A DNA stretch of 39,032 nt from Chloroflexota bacterium (lineage in GTDB: Bacteria; Chloroflexota; Dehalococcoidia; UBA2247; RBG-13-53-26), in contig VGOE01000019.1 of the NCBI GenBank assembly GCA_016876035.1, positions 1 to 39,032 on the forward strand, read 5' to 3'. Numbering within the stretch: position 1 is the first letter of the stretch; every line of letters starts with the position of its first letter. Positions 17,518-24,951 of the stretch are shown piece by piece. Both the position numbers and the translations under genes were made by a program. The notes beneath the pieces were generated by a model. It did no database searches. It had not been told where the DNA came from and worked only from the letters and a program-made list of their open reading frames with translations.

Positions 17518-17534
17518 AGCCAAAAAATTTGGCT
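17518..17534. promoter_or_regulatory. Operator-like palindrome upstream of the class II aldolase gene
   Basis: AGCCAAA-aaa-TTTGGCT is a perfect 7-bp inverted repeat that overlaps the end of TTGACA (17514-17519) and lies 24 bases before the aldolase start. It could bind a dimeric repressor. No regulator gene is nearby. Confidence 0.4.
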
Positions 17535-17557
17535 CTCAGTAAGGAGATAAACGTAGT

Positions 17558-18232
17558 ATGTGGGATTCTGAGAAGAAAACGGTGCTTCAGGCGGCCCGAT
17601 TGTTGGCAGAAAAGGGCCTGGTGGTGGGCACTTCTGGAAATGTCAGCCTGCGCTTCAGGGAGACCAGTGGACGGGAGCTGGTGGTCATTACCCCCACCGG
17701 GCGCTATTACAATACGCTGGGCCTCGATGACCTGGTAGTGGTCGATCTTGACGGGGAGCGCATCGACGGGAGGCACGCTCCCTCTGAAGAGAAGCTGCTT
17801 CACATCGGGATTTACAAAGCGCGCCAGAAGCTGAACGCCGTTATCCACTCCCACCCCGTTTTTAGCAGTGCCGTTGCCGCTGCTGGCCTGGATATCCCTC
17901 CCTTTCTCGATGATCAGGTGGTCTACCTTGGCGGCGAGATAAAAGTGGCCGCCTATGCTCTGCCTGGCAGCCTGGAACTGGCCAAAAATGCGATTTCCGC
18001 GCTGGGGCCACGAAATGCTGTCCTTCTAGCCAATCATGGCGCTCTCAGCGTGGGAAAAGACATGCAGGAGGCCTTTGCCATTTGCGAGTTAATGGAAAAG
18101 ACAGCCAGGACATATATCTTCGCCCTGAGCCTGGGGAGAGTTAACCCCTTGCCTGCTGAGGCAATCGAGATGGAGACGGCCTTTTTCCAATCGCACCACG
18201 GCGACGCCGAGGGGAAGCAGACGCCGGGATGA
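17558..18232 (+). CDS. Class II aldolase/adducin family protein (FucA-like)
   Basis: This 224-residue zinc-dependent aldolase is of the L-fuculose-1-phosphate / L-ribulose-5-phosphate type. Visible landmarks are GTSGNVSLR (26-34, phosphate binding), ITPTG (47-51), SEEKLLH (catalytic Glu equivalent near 74), the metal motif IHSHP (His pair near 94) and ANHGA (third His near 155). The size is normal for the family. AAGGAG lies upstream of the ATG at 17558. It is followed 73 bases later by an LsrF-like class I aldolase, so the pair may act in one sugar-phosphate or short-chain keto-sugar pathway, releasing an aldehyde plus dihydroxyacetone phosphate or an acyl unit. 5-deoxysugar salvage uses a class II aldolase and is one option, but no partner kinase or isomerase is seen. 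Confidence 0.88.
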   Translation: MWDSEKKTVLQAARLLAEKGLVVGTSGNVSLRFRETSGRELVVITPTGRYYNTLGLDDLVVVDLDGERIDGRHAPSEEKLLHIGIYKARQKLNAVIHSHPVFSSAVAAAGLDIPPFLDDQVVYLGGEIKVAAYALPGSLELAKNAISALGPRNAVLLANHGALSVGKDMQEAFAICELMEKTARTYIFALSLGRVNPLPAEAIEMETAFFQSHHGDAEGKQTPG

Positions 18233-18305
18233 CGGGAGCGGGTTAAGAGGCTTTCCAACCTAGCTCAACCACGAAAGGCAAAAAGACTACAGGAGGACTA
18301 CCACG

Positions 18306-19103
18306 ATGGAATGGGGAATGGCAAACCGTATGGCGCAACTAATTCAATCGGATGGACATGCCCTCTTCTTGCCAGTAGACCACGGATACTTCCAGGGACC
18401 CACCACAAGACTGGAAGTACCGCGCCAGACTCTCGAGCCGCTCCTACCTTATGCTGACGCTGTTTTCATTACCAGGGGGGTGCTTCGCTCCTCGGTAGAC
18501 CCCGACAGCGCCAAGCCGATCATCCTCCGCGTATCCGGTGGCGCTAGCGTCGTCGGGAAAGACTTGGCCAACGAAGGAATCACCACCTCCATGGAGGAGG
18601 CCATCCGCCTTAATGCCTGCGCAGTGGGCATTTCCATTTTCGTGGGCAGCGACTACGAGCGCCAGTCGCTGCTGAACCTCTCTAAGCTCGTTGACGAAGG
18701 TGAGAAATACGGCATCCCCGTAATGGCCGTTACCGCCGTGGGCAAGGAACTGGCGAAACGGGACGCCCGCTATCTGGCCCTGGCCTCCCGTATTGGGGCA
18801 GAGCTAGGCGCGCGCGTGGTGAAGACCTACTACTGCGAAGACGGCTTTGAGAAGGTGGTAAGGGGCTGCCCTGTCCCCGTGGTTATGGCCGGTGGGCCTA
18901 AGACCGATTCGGAGTTCGAGGTGTTCCAGTTTGTCTACGATGGCATGCAGAAAGGCGCTGTAGGCGTGAATCTGGGAAGGAATATCTGGCAAAACGATTT
19001 CCCTGTGGGGATGATCAAGGGCATACGGGCCATCATTCACCAAAACGCCACTCCCAAAGAGGCTCAGGAGATATATAATAGTATCAAAAGCCAAGGGACA
19101 TAG
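18306..19103 (+). CDS. Class I aldolase of the DeoC/LsrF family (LsrF-like)
   Basis: This 265-residue TIM-barrel enzyme begins MEWGMANRMAQL and has DHGYFQGPT at 25-33, a stretch close to that of LsrF (3-hydroxy-5-phosphonooxypentane-2,4-dione thiolase). It also resembles archaeal-type class I fructose-bisphosphate aldolases and aminodideoxyheptulosonate synthase. The likely Schiff-base lysine is K173 (ARVVKTYY). A phosphate-binding GGPK follows at 196-199. AGGAGG lies nine bases before the ATG at 18306. It is probably co-transcribed with the class II aldolase gene. No other lsr genes (transporter, kinase, regulator) are present, so an autoinducer-2 role is doubtful, and I leave the symbol blank. 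Confidence 0.85.
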   Translation: MEWGMANRMAQLIQSDGHALFLPVDHGYFQGPTTRLEVPRQTLEPLLPYADAVFITRGVLRSSVDPDSAKPIILRVSGGASVVGKDLANEGITTSMEEAIRLNACAVGISIFVGSDYERQSLLNLSKLVDEGEKYGIPVMAVTAVGKELAKRDARYLALASRIGAELGARVVKTYYCEDGFEKVVRGCPVPVVMAGGPKTDSEFEVFQFVYDGMQKGAVGVNLGRNIWQNDFPVGMIKGIRAIIHQNATPKEAQEIYNSIKSQGT

Positions 19104-19143
19104 TTGGTGCATTCGCAATTGACCATGCTTGTTTGGATAGGCG

Positions 19144-19344
19144 ATGAAGTTCAGTGAATTGGTTAGAACCCTAGAACAGAATGGGTTTGAACTCATCAAG
19201 GAGAAAGGATCAATACGATATTATGGCAAGCCTGGTTGGGGTAGATTGATTCGAGTCGATTATCATGGCTCGAAAGAAGTCCCAACTGGTACTTGTCACG
19301 CAATTCTGAAGGCTGCTGGTTTGAAAGAAGGGAGGTATCAATGA
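19144..19344 (+). CDS. hicA: HicA-family toxin
   Basis: This 66-residue double-stranded-RNA-binding-fold mRNA interferase is of the usual HicA size. It has the typical start MKFSELVRTLEQNGFELIKE and end CHAILKAAGLKEG. Most HicA proteins carry the catalytic His directly after GS. Here the motif is KGSIRYYGK, so Ile occupies that place, and the nearest His is in VDYHGSKEVPTG. I recall a subfamily with this pattern, so the toxin may be active through a different His or be weak. It overlaps nothing but ends one base before HicB, indicating coupled translation. Its ribosome-binding site is poor. Confidence 0.88.
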   Translation: MKFSELVRTLEQNGFELIKEKGSIRYYGKPGWGRLIRVDYHGSKEVPTGTCHAILKAAGLKEGRYQ

Positions 19345-19345
19345 A

Positions 19346-19594
19346 ATGATTGACCTGAAGTACTCTCTGGTCATAGAAGCCACTGAGGATCCAGATTTCT
19401 TTGGCTTCTATTCTCCTGAATTAGAGGGATTTACTGGCGTAGGGCATTCGGTAGAGGACTGCCTTTACAAGGCTAAGTGGGGGATGCTGGAGCACGTCGA
19501 TCTCCTGAGGGAAAAGGGACTTGCTGTGCCGGAGGAGAATGCCAGTCCCGTAGTCGTGATTCAAAACGAGAAGCGGCTAGAAGCTGCGGTATAG
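19346..19594 (+). CDS. hicB: HicB-family antitoxin
   Basis: This 82-residue partner of HicA has the partial RNase-H-like HicB fold: YSLVIEATEDPDFFGFYSPE, then GFTGVGHSVEDCLYKAKWGM and a helical stretch. The sequence stops shortly after the fold (VVIQNEKRLEAAV), so no C-terminal helix-turn-helix or ribbon-helix-helix domain is evident. Autoregulation by DNA binding may therefore be absent or use a short tail. GGGAGG at the end of hicA serves as its ribosome-binding site. The pair is a type II toxin-antitoxin module. Confidence 0.88.
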   Translation: MIDLKYSLVIEATEDPDFFGFYSPELEGFTGVGHSVEDCLYKAKWGMLEHVDLLREKGLAVPEENASPVVVIQNEKRLEAAV

Positions 19595-19662
19595 CCCACC
19601 AGAGAACTTGGCGAAAGCAGGCTCATCTAGTCTGGTATCCTCACAACAAACATGCAGTATGT

Positions 19663-19724
19663 CATTCCGTGCTTGACACGGAATCCAGTGTACATACCTC
19701 CTGGATTCAGGCTTTCGCCGGAAT
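19663..19724 (-). repeat. 62-bp palindromic element, inverted copy
   Basis: This is the reverse complement of 12782-12843 (CATTCCGTGCTTGACACGGA, ATCCAGTGTACATAC and CTTTCGCCGGAAT are recognisable). It occupies the 265-base gap between hicB and the alcohol dehydrogenase gene, in which I see no gene. Confidence 0.75.
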
Positions 19725-19859
19725 AGCACTGGTAGCTCTATTGCTGAGTCTTCTCATAGACACCATACCGAGAGTTGGGTATCAGGCGAGTGTGATTGTT
19801 TCCAGAGGCGTTTCGCCCCAGTGCGATTTATCCCAGTCCTGCGCTGAAAGGGAGGTAGA

Positions 19860-20888
19860 ATGCGTGTAGCTGTGTGGTACAGCAATCGGGATGTGCGGGT
19901 GGAGGAAAGGCCCACCCCGCACATTGGCCCCGGTGAGCTTCTGGTGCGCGTAGAGGCTTGTGGAATCTGCGGCAGCGATGTCATGGAGTGGTATCGCCTT
20001 GACCGTGCTCCCCTGGTGCTGGGCCATGAAATCGGAGGCCAGGTGGCGGCGGTGGGGGAGGGGGTGGCACGCTACAAGGAAGGCGACCGGGTCACAGCGG
20101 CACACCATGTCCCCTGCAACACGTGTCGTTACTGCCTCAGCGGTCATCATACTGTCTGCGACACTCTCCGCCGCACCAATTTCGACCCCGGCGGTCTGGC
20201 TGAGTATGTGCGGCTGCCGGCCATCAACGTCGATCGTGGCGTATTCCTGCTGCCTGACGAAGTATCATACCAGGAGGCCACGCTGGTGGAGCCGTTGGCC
20301 TGCGTCGTCCGCGCTCAAAGGGTGGCCAGGGTGCAACTGGGCCAGAGCCTGCTTGTCATCGGCAGCGGCATCGCCGGTCTTCTGCATATCCAGCTAGCCC
20401 GTATCTCAGGGGTGGGGCGCATAATAGCCACGGATATCAACGACTACCGTCTGGAGGCGGCCCGCCGTTTTGGGGCCGACTTTGCCTTCCAGGCTGGCGC
20501 AGACCTGCCAGCGCGACTTCGCCAGGTAAATCAAGGCCGCTTGGCTGACCGGGTGATGGTGTGCACCGGTGCTCAGTCAGCCCTTCGCCAGGCTCTGCAA
20601 TGCGTGGAGCGCGATGGCACCGTCCTTTTCTTCGCGCCAACGGATGCCGGTGTCACTGTCCCAATTTCCATCAACGAGCTTTTCTGGCGCAATGAGGTAA
20701 CCCTCACCACCTCCTATGCCGGCAGCCCCGCTGATTATGCCCTGGCTGTTGATCTGGTCAGGGATCACCGAACGCACATGCGGCAGATGATCACCCACTC
20801 GCTGGACCTGGCAGAGGCAGGTCTGGGCTTCCGACTGGTGGCTGAAGCCAGGGACTCCCTCAAGGTGATTGTCGAACCGCAGAGGTAG
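19860..20888 (+). CDS. Zinc-dependent medium-chain alcohol dehydrogenase
   Basis: This 342-residue MDR-family dehydrogenase is of the threonine/sorbitol dehydrogenase type. Catalytic zinc ligands are C37 in CGICGSD and H56-E57 in GHEIGG. The structural zinc loop is C86, C89, C92 and C100 (PCNTCRYCLSGHHTVC). The later Glu in VEPLAC is conserved. The Rossmann region is atypical: IGSGIAGLLHIQLA replaces the common GxGxxG spacing but keeps the glycines, and D after strand 2 (IATDIND) favours NAD. GGGAGG lies just before the ATG at 19860. It is flanked by repeat-bearing gaps, so it is probably expressed alone. It would oxidise a secondary alcohol or polyol, and the substrate is not determinable. 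Confidence 0.92.
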   Translation: MRVAVWYSNRDVRVEERPTPHIGPGELLVRVEACGICGSDVMEWYRLDRAPLVLGHEIGGQVAAVGEGVARYKEGDRVTAAHHVPCNTCRYCLSGHHTVCDTLRRTNFDPGGLAEYVRLPAINVDRGVFLLPDEVSYQEATLVEPLACVVRAQRVARVQLGQSLLVIGSGIAGLLHIQLARISGVGRIIATDINDYRLEAARRFGADFAFQAGADLPARLRQVNQGRLADRVMVCTGAQSALRQALQCVERDGTVLFFAPTDAGVTVPISINELFWRNEVTLTTSYAGSPADYALAVDLVRDHRTHMRQMITHSLDLAEAGLGFRLVAEARDSLKVIVEPQR

Positions 20889-21006
20889 CCACTGCTACAC
20901 TGGCAGCTACGCAACCTCACCACCGATGAGTGTCTCATAGGAATAATCAGGCGCAATTTCCTCTCTGAACACTGCCACAATTGAGATCGTTTATCAACGC
21001 CTTCGT

Positions 21007-21036
21007 GTCATTCTGAGCGAAGCGAAGAATCTCTGA
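21007..21036. repeat. GTCATTCTGAGCG-type short repeat, copy A
   Basis: GTCATTCTGAGCGAAGCGAA with GAATCTCTGA following. Related copies lie at 29369-29397 and 37979-38005. Together with the sequence up to about 21080 (ATTCTTC...TTCAGAACGACA) it forms an imperfect hairpin. The gap 20889-21132 has no gene apart from the start region of VOC1. Confidence 0.7.
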
Positions 21037-21099
21037 AATTCTTCATCGTCCGCCCGAAGCGGACTCTTCAGAACGACATTACTATACAACCTCCATAAT

Positions 21100-21128
21100 T
21101 TGAAATTCCCACCTTTCTCAGATAGAAT
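21100..21128 (+). promoter_or_regulatory. Candidate promoter of the VOC/molybdopterin operon
   Basis: TTGAAA at 21100-21105 and TAGAAT at 21123-21128 are 17 bases apart. Transcription would start about 21134-21136, essentially at the ATG at 21133, which has no Shine-Dalgarno sequence. Either the mRNA is leaderless or translation begins further down. Confidence 0.45.
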
Positions 21129-21217
21129 CGCCATGCAGAACCCCAATGAGGTAAAGGCAGACGGCAAAAGAACCAGCACCCAGAGTCGAGCTACCCCCAG
21201 TAGACCAGATAGGCATC

Positions 21218-21640
21218 GTGGTCCAGGACATAGACCAGGTCATGGAGTATTACGCCTCCGTTTTCGGCTGGGGGCCTTTCCATCTTCGCGAGGTGGAGTT
21301 GAAAGGATTCACCTATCGCCATCAGCCCTCCGACTCCCGCCTGAAAGTGGCCTACCTCCAGTCCGGCCCTGTTCAGATTGAACTAATCCAGGTCATGGAA
21401 GGTGAAACGCCCCACAGTGACTTTCTGCGGCAAAAGGGAGAGGGGCTGCAGCACCTTTGTTTCCGGGTGGACGACTTCGCCGCCACCGCCACCGAACTGG
21501 CCAAGGAGGGCATAGAGCCCGTGTGGCATCTCCCCGGTGCGCCGGTATTCGCTTATGTCAACAGCGACCGCATTGGCGGCGTCATGTTCGAGCTAGTTGA
21601 GAAAGGACAGATGGGAGAGCAGGAAAAAGATGAGGCATGA
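21218..21640 (+). CDS. VOC-family protein 1 (glyoxalase/methylmalonyl-CoA epimerase-like), N-terminus uncertain
   Basis: This vicinal-oxygen-chelate protein has 140 residues from a GTG at 21218. Homology with VOC2 starts earlier: the same frame upstream encodes ELPPVDQIGIVV, but a stop at 21152 precedes it and no start codon lies between. An ATG at 21133 (MQNPNEVKADGK) is in the neighbouring frame. Removing one A from the AAAA at 21166-21169 would join the two into a normal VOC start, so a frameshift or base-call error is likely. Conserved features are GEGLQHLCF (metal His) and GVMFELV (metal Glu). The usual first-strand His is Gln, as in VOC2 and VOC3. It is the first gene of the molybdopterin operon. 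The role is probably isomerase, epimerase or lyase on the same substrate. Confidence 0.8.
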   Translation: MVQDIDQVMEYYASVFGWGPFHLREVELKGFTYRHQPSDSRLKVAYLQSGPVQIELIQVMEGETPHSDFLRQKGEGLQHLCFRVDDFAATATELAKEGIEPVWHLPGAPVFAYVNSDRIGGVMFELVEKGQMGEQEKDEA

Positions 21641-23840
21641 CGGAAGCCACCATCCAGCCCAAACAGAACAAGTCATATATTCTATCCATTCAAGCCATTG
21701 CGGAGGAGCTTGCCTCCTGAAGATATACGTCAAGGATGGCAGAGTAACCAGGATGGAGACAGACGATCAGGAAGAACCGCAATTCCGGGCCTGCGCCAAA
21801 GGGCGGGCCTACCGCCAGAGGACGTATGCGCCTGACCGCCTATTGCATCCGATGAAAAGGACGGGAGAAAGAGGGGAAGGCAGATTTGAGCCAATCTCTT
21901 GGGACGAGGCCATGGACACCCTGGCCGGGGAGCTGAACAGGGTCAGAGAGACCTATGGCCCACAAGCCATCCTGTTCAAATGGTCGGGAGGAGATACAGC
22001 CAGACTGCACAGCGCCACCTGCCATTACCGGCTGCTTAACATGATCGGAGGCTGCTCCGAGGTTTGGGGCACCTTCTCTTTCGAAGGCGGCCTCTTTGCC
22101 GAACTGGCTACCTACGGCACTGTAGATACAGGCAACACCAGGGACGATTTCCTCAGCTCCCGGCTGATCATCATGTGGGGTTGGAACCCCTCTTCCACCA
22201 TCCAGAACACCAACACCGCCTGGTATCTGGCCCAGGCTAAAGAGGCTGGGATCAGGATTGTCTCTATCGATCCCAGATACACAGACTCCAACGCCACTTT
22301 CTCTGACGAGTGGATTCCCATTATCCCTGGCACTGATGCCGCCCTGGCCATCGCCATGGCCTACCTGATAGTGAAGGAAAACCTCCAGGACCAGAAGTTT
22401 CTGGACAGATACACTATTGGTTTCGATCAATTCAGACACTACGTCCTGGGAATCGAGGATGGCACGCCTAAGACCCCAGCCTGGGCTGAAGCTATTACCG
22501 GTGTGCCAGCGCCCACGATAGAGCGCCTGGCCAGGGAATATGCCACCACCAAGCCAGCAGCACTGATCGCCGGCATCGGCCCGGGGCGCACCGCCTACGG
22601 TGAGCAATACCACCGGGCAGCCATGACTCTGGCAGCCATGACAGGTAACGTTGGCATCCCCGGAGGTAGTTCGGGAGGGCGGTCATGGCCCACCGCCGGG
22701 CCAACCGCTTACTTCAGCCTGGGCCGTGGCATGAGGACGCCTGCCAACCCAGTGGAGTCTAACGCCCTACCCCGCCGCAACTCCCTGGCCAGTTTTGGCA
22801 TCGCCATGAGGAGAGGCCAGATCAATGTGGCCAAGATGTCGGATGCTATTCTCCAAGGGAAAGCGGGCGGTTATCCCGCTGATTACAAACTGCTTTACCT
22901 GGTAGATACCGATTATCCCAATCAGTACCTCAACGTCAACAAGGCAGTCCAGGCCCTGAAGAAGCTCGAATTCGTGGTGGCCTTTGAGCAGTTCATGACA
23001 CCGGCGGCCAGGTTCGCTGACCTCCTGCTGCCCACCTGCACCACGCTGGAAAAAAACGATATCGCCCTTGACGGAGCCACTGGCTTCTATGGGTATATGA
23101 ATAAGGTTGTCGATCCCATAGGCGAGTCCAGGTCTCATCTTCAAATCTGCATGGAACTGGCGAACAAGCTGGGTATCCCTGACTACAACGACAAGACCGA
23201 GGACGAATGGCTGCGGGAGATAGTGAAGGGGAGCAATGACATCGCCGACTATGACACCTTCAAGAGTAACGGGATTCACAAGCTGAGACTCCCTGAGCCT
23301 TATGTAGCTTTCCAGCAACAGATCGAAGACCCGGCAAACAACCCCTTCCCCACCCCCAGCGGCAAGATCGAGATCTATTCGCAGCGGCTGGCGGACATGA
23401 ACGACCCCCTCATCCCACCCATCCCCCAGTACATCCCAACCTGGGAAAGCCGCCGTGACCCGCTGGCCCACAAGTACCCGCTCCAGCTCATTACCACTCA
23501 TATCATCAGACGAGCGCACTCCCAGTACGACAACATACCCTGGCTAAGGGAACTTCAAACCCAGGCAGTATCTATCAACTCCGCCGATGCCCAGACCAGA
23601 GGGATCAAGGATGGCGATAGGGTCAGGGTTTTCAATGATAGGGGCGAGACCATTCTTCCTGCCAGTGTGACAGAAAGGATGATACCGGGCGTAGTCGACA
23701 TCCCTCAGGGCGCCTGGTATAAGCCCGACGAGAAAGGCGTTGACACGGGAGGGTGCTGCAACGTCCTGACAAAGGACGAACACTCGCCAGGGGGAGCCTA
23801 CTGCTCCAATACGACCCTGGTACAGGTGGAGAAAGCCTGA
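21630..23840 (+). CDS. Molybdopterin oxidoreductase catalytic subunit 1 (MopB1, DMSO-reductase family)
   Basis: This subunit has about 736 residues with the full MopB layout: N-terminal Fe-S site, bis-MGD domains and a C-terminal dinucleotide-binding domain (GDRVRVFNDRG). Cluster ligands are H20, C24, C28 and C55. The first position, Cys in MopB2, is His, as in NarG. By alignment with E. coli DmsA the metal ligand should be S150 (GTFSFEGG). No Tat signal is present, so it is cytoplasmic. The start is uncertain. ATG 21630 keeps the frame, but ATG 21637 makes a classic ATGA overlap with the VOC1 stop and encodes MTEATIQPKQ before leaving frame. One added A at AAA 21661-21663 would fuse that start to the main frame. 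It is closely similar to MopB2. The substrate is unknown. Confidence 0.9.
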   Translation: MRHDGSHHPAQTEQVIYSIHSSHCGGACLLKIYVKDGRVTRMETDDQEEPQFRACAKGRAYRQRTYAPDRLLHPMKRTGERGEGRFEPISWDEAMDTLAGELNRVRETYGPQAILFKWSGGDTARLHSATCHYRLLNMIGGCSEVWGTFSFEGGLFAELATYGTVDTGNTRDDFLSSRLIIMWGWNPSSTIQNTNTAWYLAQAKEAGIRIVSIDPRYTDSNATFSDEWIPIIPGTDAALAIAMAYLIVKENLQDQKFLDRYTIGFDQFRHYVLGIEDGTPKTPAWAEAITGVPAPTIERLAREYATTKPAALIAGIGPGRTAYGEQYHRAAMTLAAMTGNVGIPGGSSGGRSWPTAGPTAYFSLGRGMRTPANPVESNALPRRNSLASFGIAMRRGQINVAKMSDAILQGKAGGYPADYKLLYLVDTDYPNQYLNVNKAVQALKKLEFVVAFEQFMTPAARFADLLLPTCTTLEKNDIALDGATGFYGYMNKVVDPIGESRSHLQICMELANKLGIPDYNDKTEDEWLREIVKGSNDIADYDTFKSNGIHKLRLPEPYVAFQQQIEDPANNPFPTPSGKIEIYSQRLADMNDPLIPPIPQYIPTWESRRDPLAHKYPLQLITTHIIRRAHSQYDNIPWLRELQTQAVSINSADAQTRGIKDGDRVRVFNDRGETILPASVTERMIPGVVDIPQGAWYKPDEKGVDTGGCCNVLTKDEHSPGGAYCSNTTLVQVEKA

Positions 23841-23853
23841 AGGAGGACAAAGG

Positions 23854-24312
23854 ATGACGAATGCCGGAAAGGTGGTGCTACCACCAGTGAGCCAGGTTGG
23901 GATTGTAGTCAGGGACATCGAAAGGACGGCGCAATACTACACCTCAACCTTTGGCATAGGCCCTTTCACCATCATCGATGTCGATATGGATGGCGTGATC
24001 TTGCGGGACAAGCCCATCAGGCTCAAGATGAAGGCGGCCTTTGCCCAATCGGGGCCGCTCCAGATTGAGCTTATCCAGTCGGTGGAGGGGGAGAACCTTT
24101 ATACCGAGTTCCTAGCCAGCAAAGGGGAAGGGCTACACCATCTGGGTTTTCAGGTTGATGACATGGAAGCTGTGCTGGCTGATTTGGCCAGGAAAGGGAT
24201 CAAGCCGGTATTTCATCATAATTACGGCTTCGGGGCCTTTGCCTATCTGAACACTGACAAGATTGGCGGTGTGATGTTCGAGCTACTCTGGACAAAGAAG
24301 CCGGAGAGGTAG
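23854..24312 (+). CDS. VOC-family protein 2
   Basis: This 152-residue single-domain protein is of the methylmalonyl-CoA epimerase/glyoxalase type and a close paralogue of VOC1. It carries LPPVSQVGIVVRDIERTAQY at the start and FGIGPF in the first motif. LQIELIQSVEG, GEGLHHLGF (metal His) and GVMFELL (metal Glu) follow. The first-strand metal His is replaced by Gln. GGAGG lies seven bases before the ATG at 23854, 13 bases after the MopB1 stop, so it is in the same transcript. The paired repeats VOC-MopB suggest that the VOC proteins process the substrate or product of the Mo/W enzyme, for example by epimerising a CoA ester or isomerising an enol. No measured function is implied. Confidence 0.88.
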   Translation: MTNAGKVVLPPVSQVGIVVRDIERTAQYYTSTFGIGPFTIIDVDMDGVILRDKPIRLKMKAAFAQSGPLQIELIQSVEGENLYTEFLASKGEGLHHLGFQVDDMEAVLADLARKGIKPVFHHNYGFGAFAYLNTDKIGGVMFELLWTKKPER

Positions 24313-24418
24313 GAAACAAACCACCATCGAGCTCTGTTTACGATGTCATTGTGTATTCTTTGGCAGCTTAGTCAGCCCAGTGACGCACTTGTGCCAACTC
24401 AACTAAAGGAGGACGGAA

Positions 24419-24928
24419 ATGGCACCACAGCTACCCTCGACAGTGAAGGTCTCAGAGCTCTTTCAGGTTGCTGTTGTCGTCCGCGACCTTGAGGAGAGCA
24501 TGAAACGCTACGAGAGCCTCTTAGGCATCAGCTCATGGATGATCTTTGAAGTCAGTCCTTCCCTCGTTCAAATGACCTATCACGGGAAACCATCCCAGCA
24601 CAGCTTCAAGGCCGCCTTCACCATGTTGGGATCCCTCATGATCGAATTGCTCCAGCCCCTCGAGGGAAGGGGTATTTACCGTGATTTCCTGGACAAACAT
24701 GGCGAAGGTCTGCATCACCTGGGGCACGTCCGGGTGGATAACTTAGATGCTGCTGTCCAGGCACTGGAGAAGGCTGGCTTCCCCTGTGTAGGGTCTGGGG
24801 AGACTTTGGGAGGCCCCGGCGAAAACTATCACAAGTGGGCTTATGTAGATACGACTGCGGCTCTTGGCTACATCATCGAACTGTCCACCGGCAGTGATCC
24901 AAGAGCTATGTTCGCCACACAGACGTAG
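24419..24928 (+). CDS. VOC-family protein 3
   Basis: This 169-residue VOC protein is more distant from VOC1 and VOC2. It has FQVAVVVRDLEESMKRYE at the first strand (Gln again in place of His), LMIELLQPLEG, GEGLHHLGHVRVDN (metal His) and YIIELS (metal Glu). A longer loop around GSGETLGGPGENYHKW distinguishes it. AAAGGAGG lies upstream of the ATG at 24419. The preceding gap of 106 bases has no clear terminator. It is followed 23 bases later by MopB2, giving a second VOC-MopB pair. A role parallel to VOC2 but on a different intermediate is the simplest reading. Confidence 0.88.
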   Translation: MAPQLPSTVKVSELFQVAVVVRDLEESMKRYESLLGISSWMIFEVSPSLVQMTYHGKPSQHSFKAAFTMLGSLMIELLQPLEGRGIYRDFLDKHGEGLHHLGHVRVDNLDAAVQALEKAGFPCVGSGETLGGPGENYHKWAYVDTTAALGYIIELSTGSDPRAMFATQT

Positions 24929-24951
24929 CTGTGATACGAAGGAGGTAAATC

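Larger units (their letters stand above)
16993..17557. other. 565-base repeat and regulatory region before the class II aldolase gene
   Basis: No gene is seen here. In order it holds a GATCAGAATAG / CCTGATCCGCC-type palindromic repeat (about 17034-17100), a perfect 9-bp hairpin GGGCAGGTT-tccc-AACCTGCCC (17187-17208), the second 148-bp direct repeat (17228-17375), a candidate promoter (17425-17453) and an operator-like palindrome (17518-17534). Confidence 0.6.

Noticed and set aside
18306-19103. lsrF of an autoinducer-2 operon
   Set aside because: The start motif is LsrF-like, but no lsr transporter, kinase or regulator is nearby, so only the aldolase family is called.
19477-19869. 130-codon frame over hicB and the downstream repeat
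   Set aside because: It is out of frame with hicB, covers the inverted 62-bp element and has no start signal.
22767-23519. 250-codon antisense frame in mopB1 (and similar frames at 21840-22613, 25546-26541 and 26560-27345)
   Set aside because: These are shadows of the MopB and flavoferredoxin genes in GC-rich DNA. None has a domain or ribosome-binding site.
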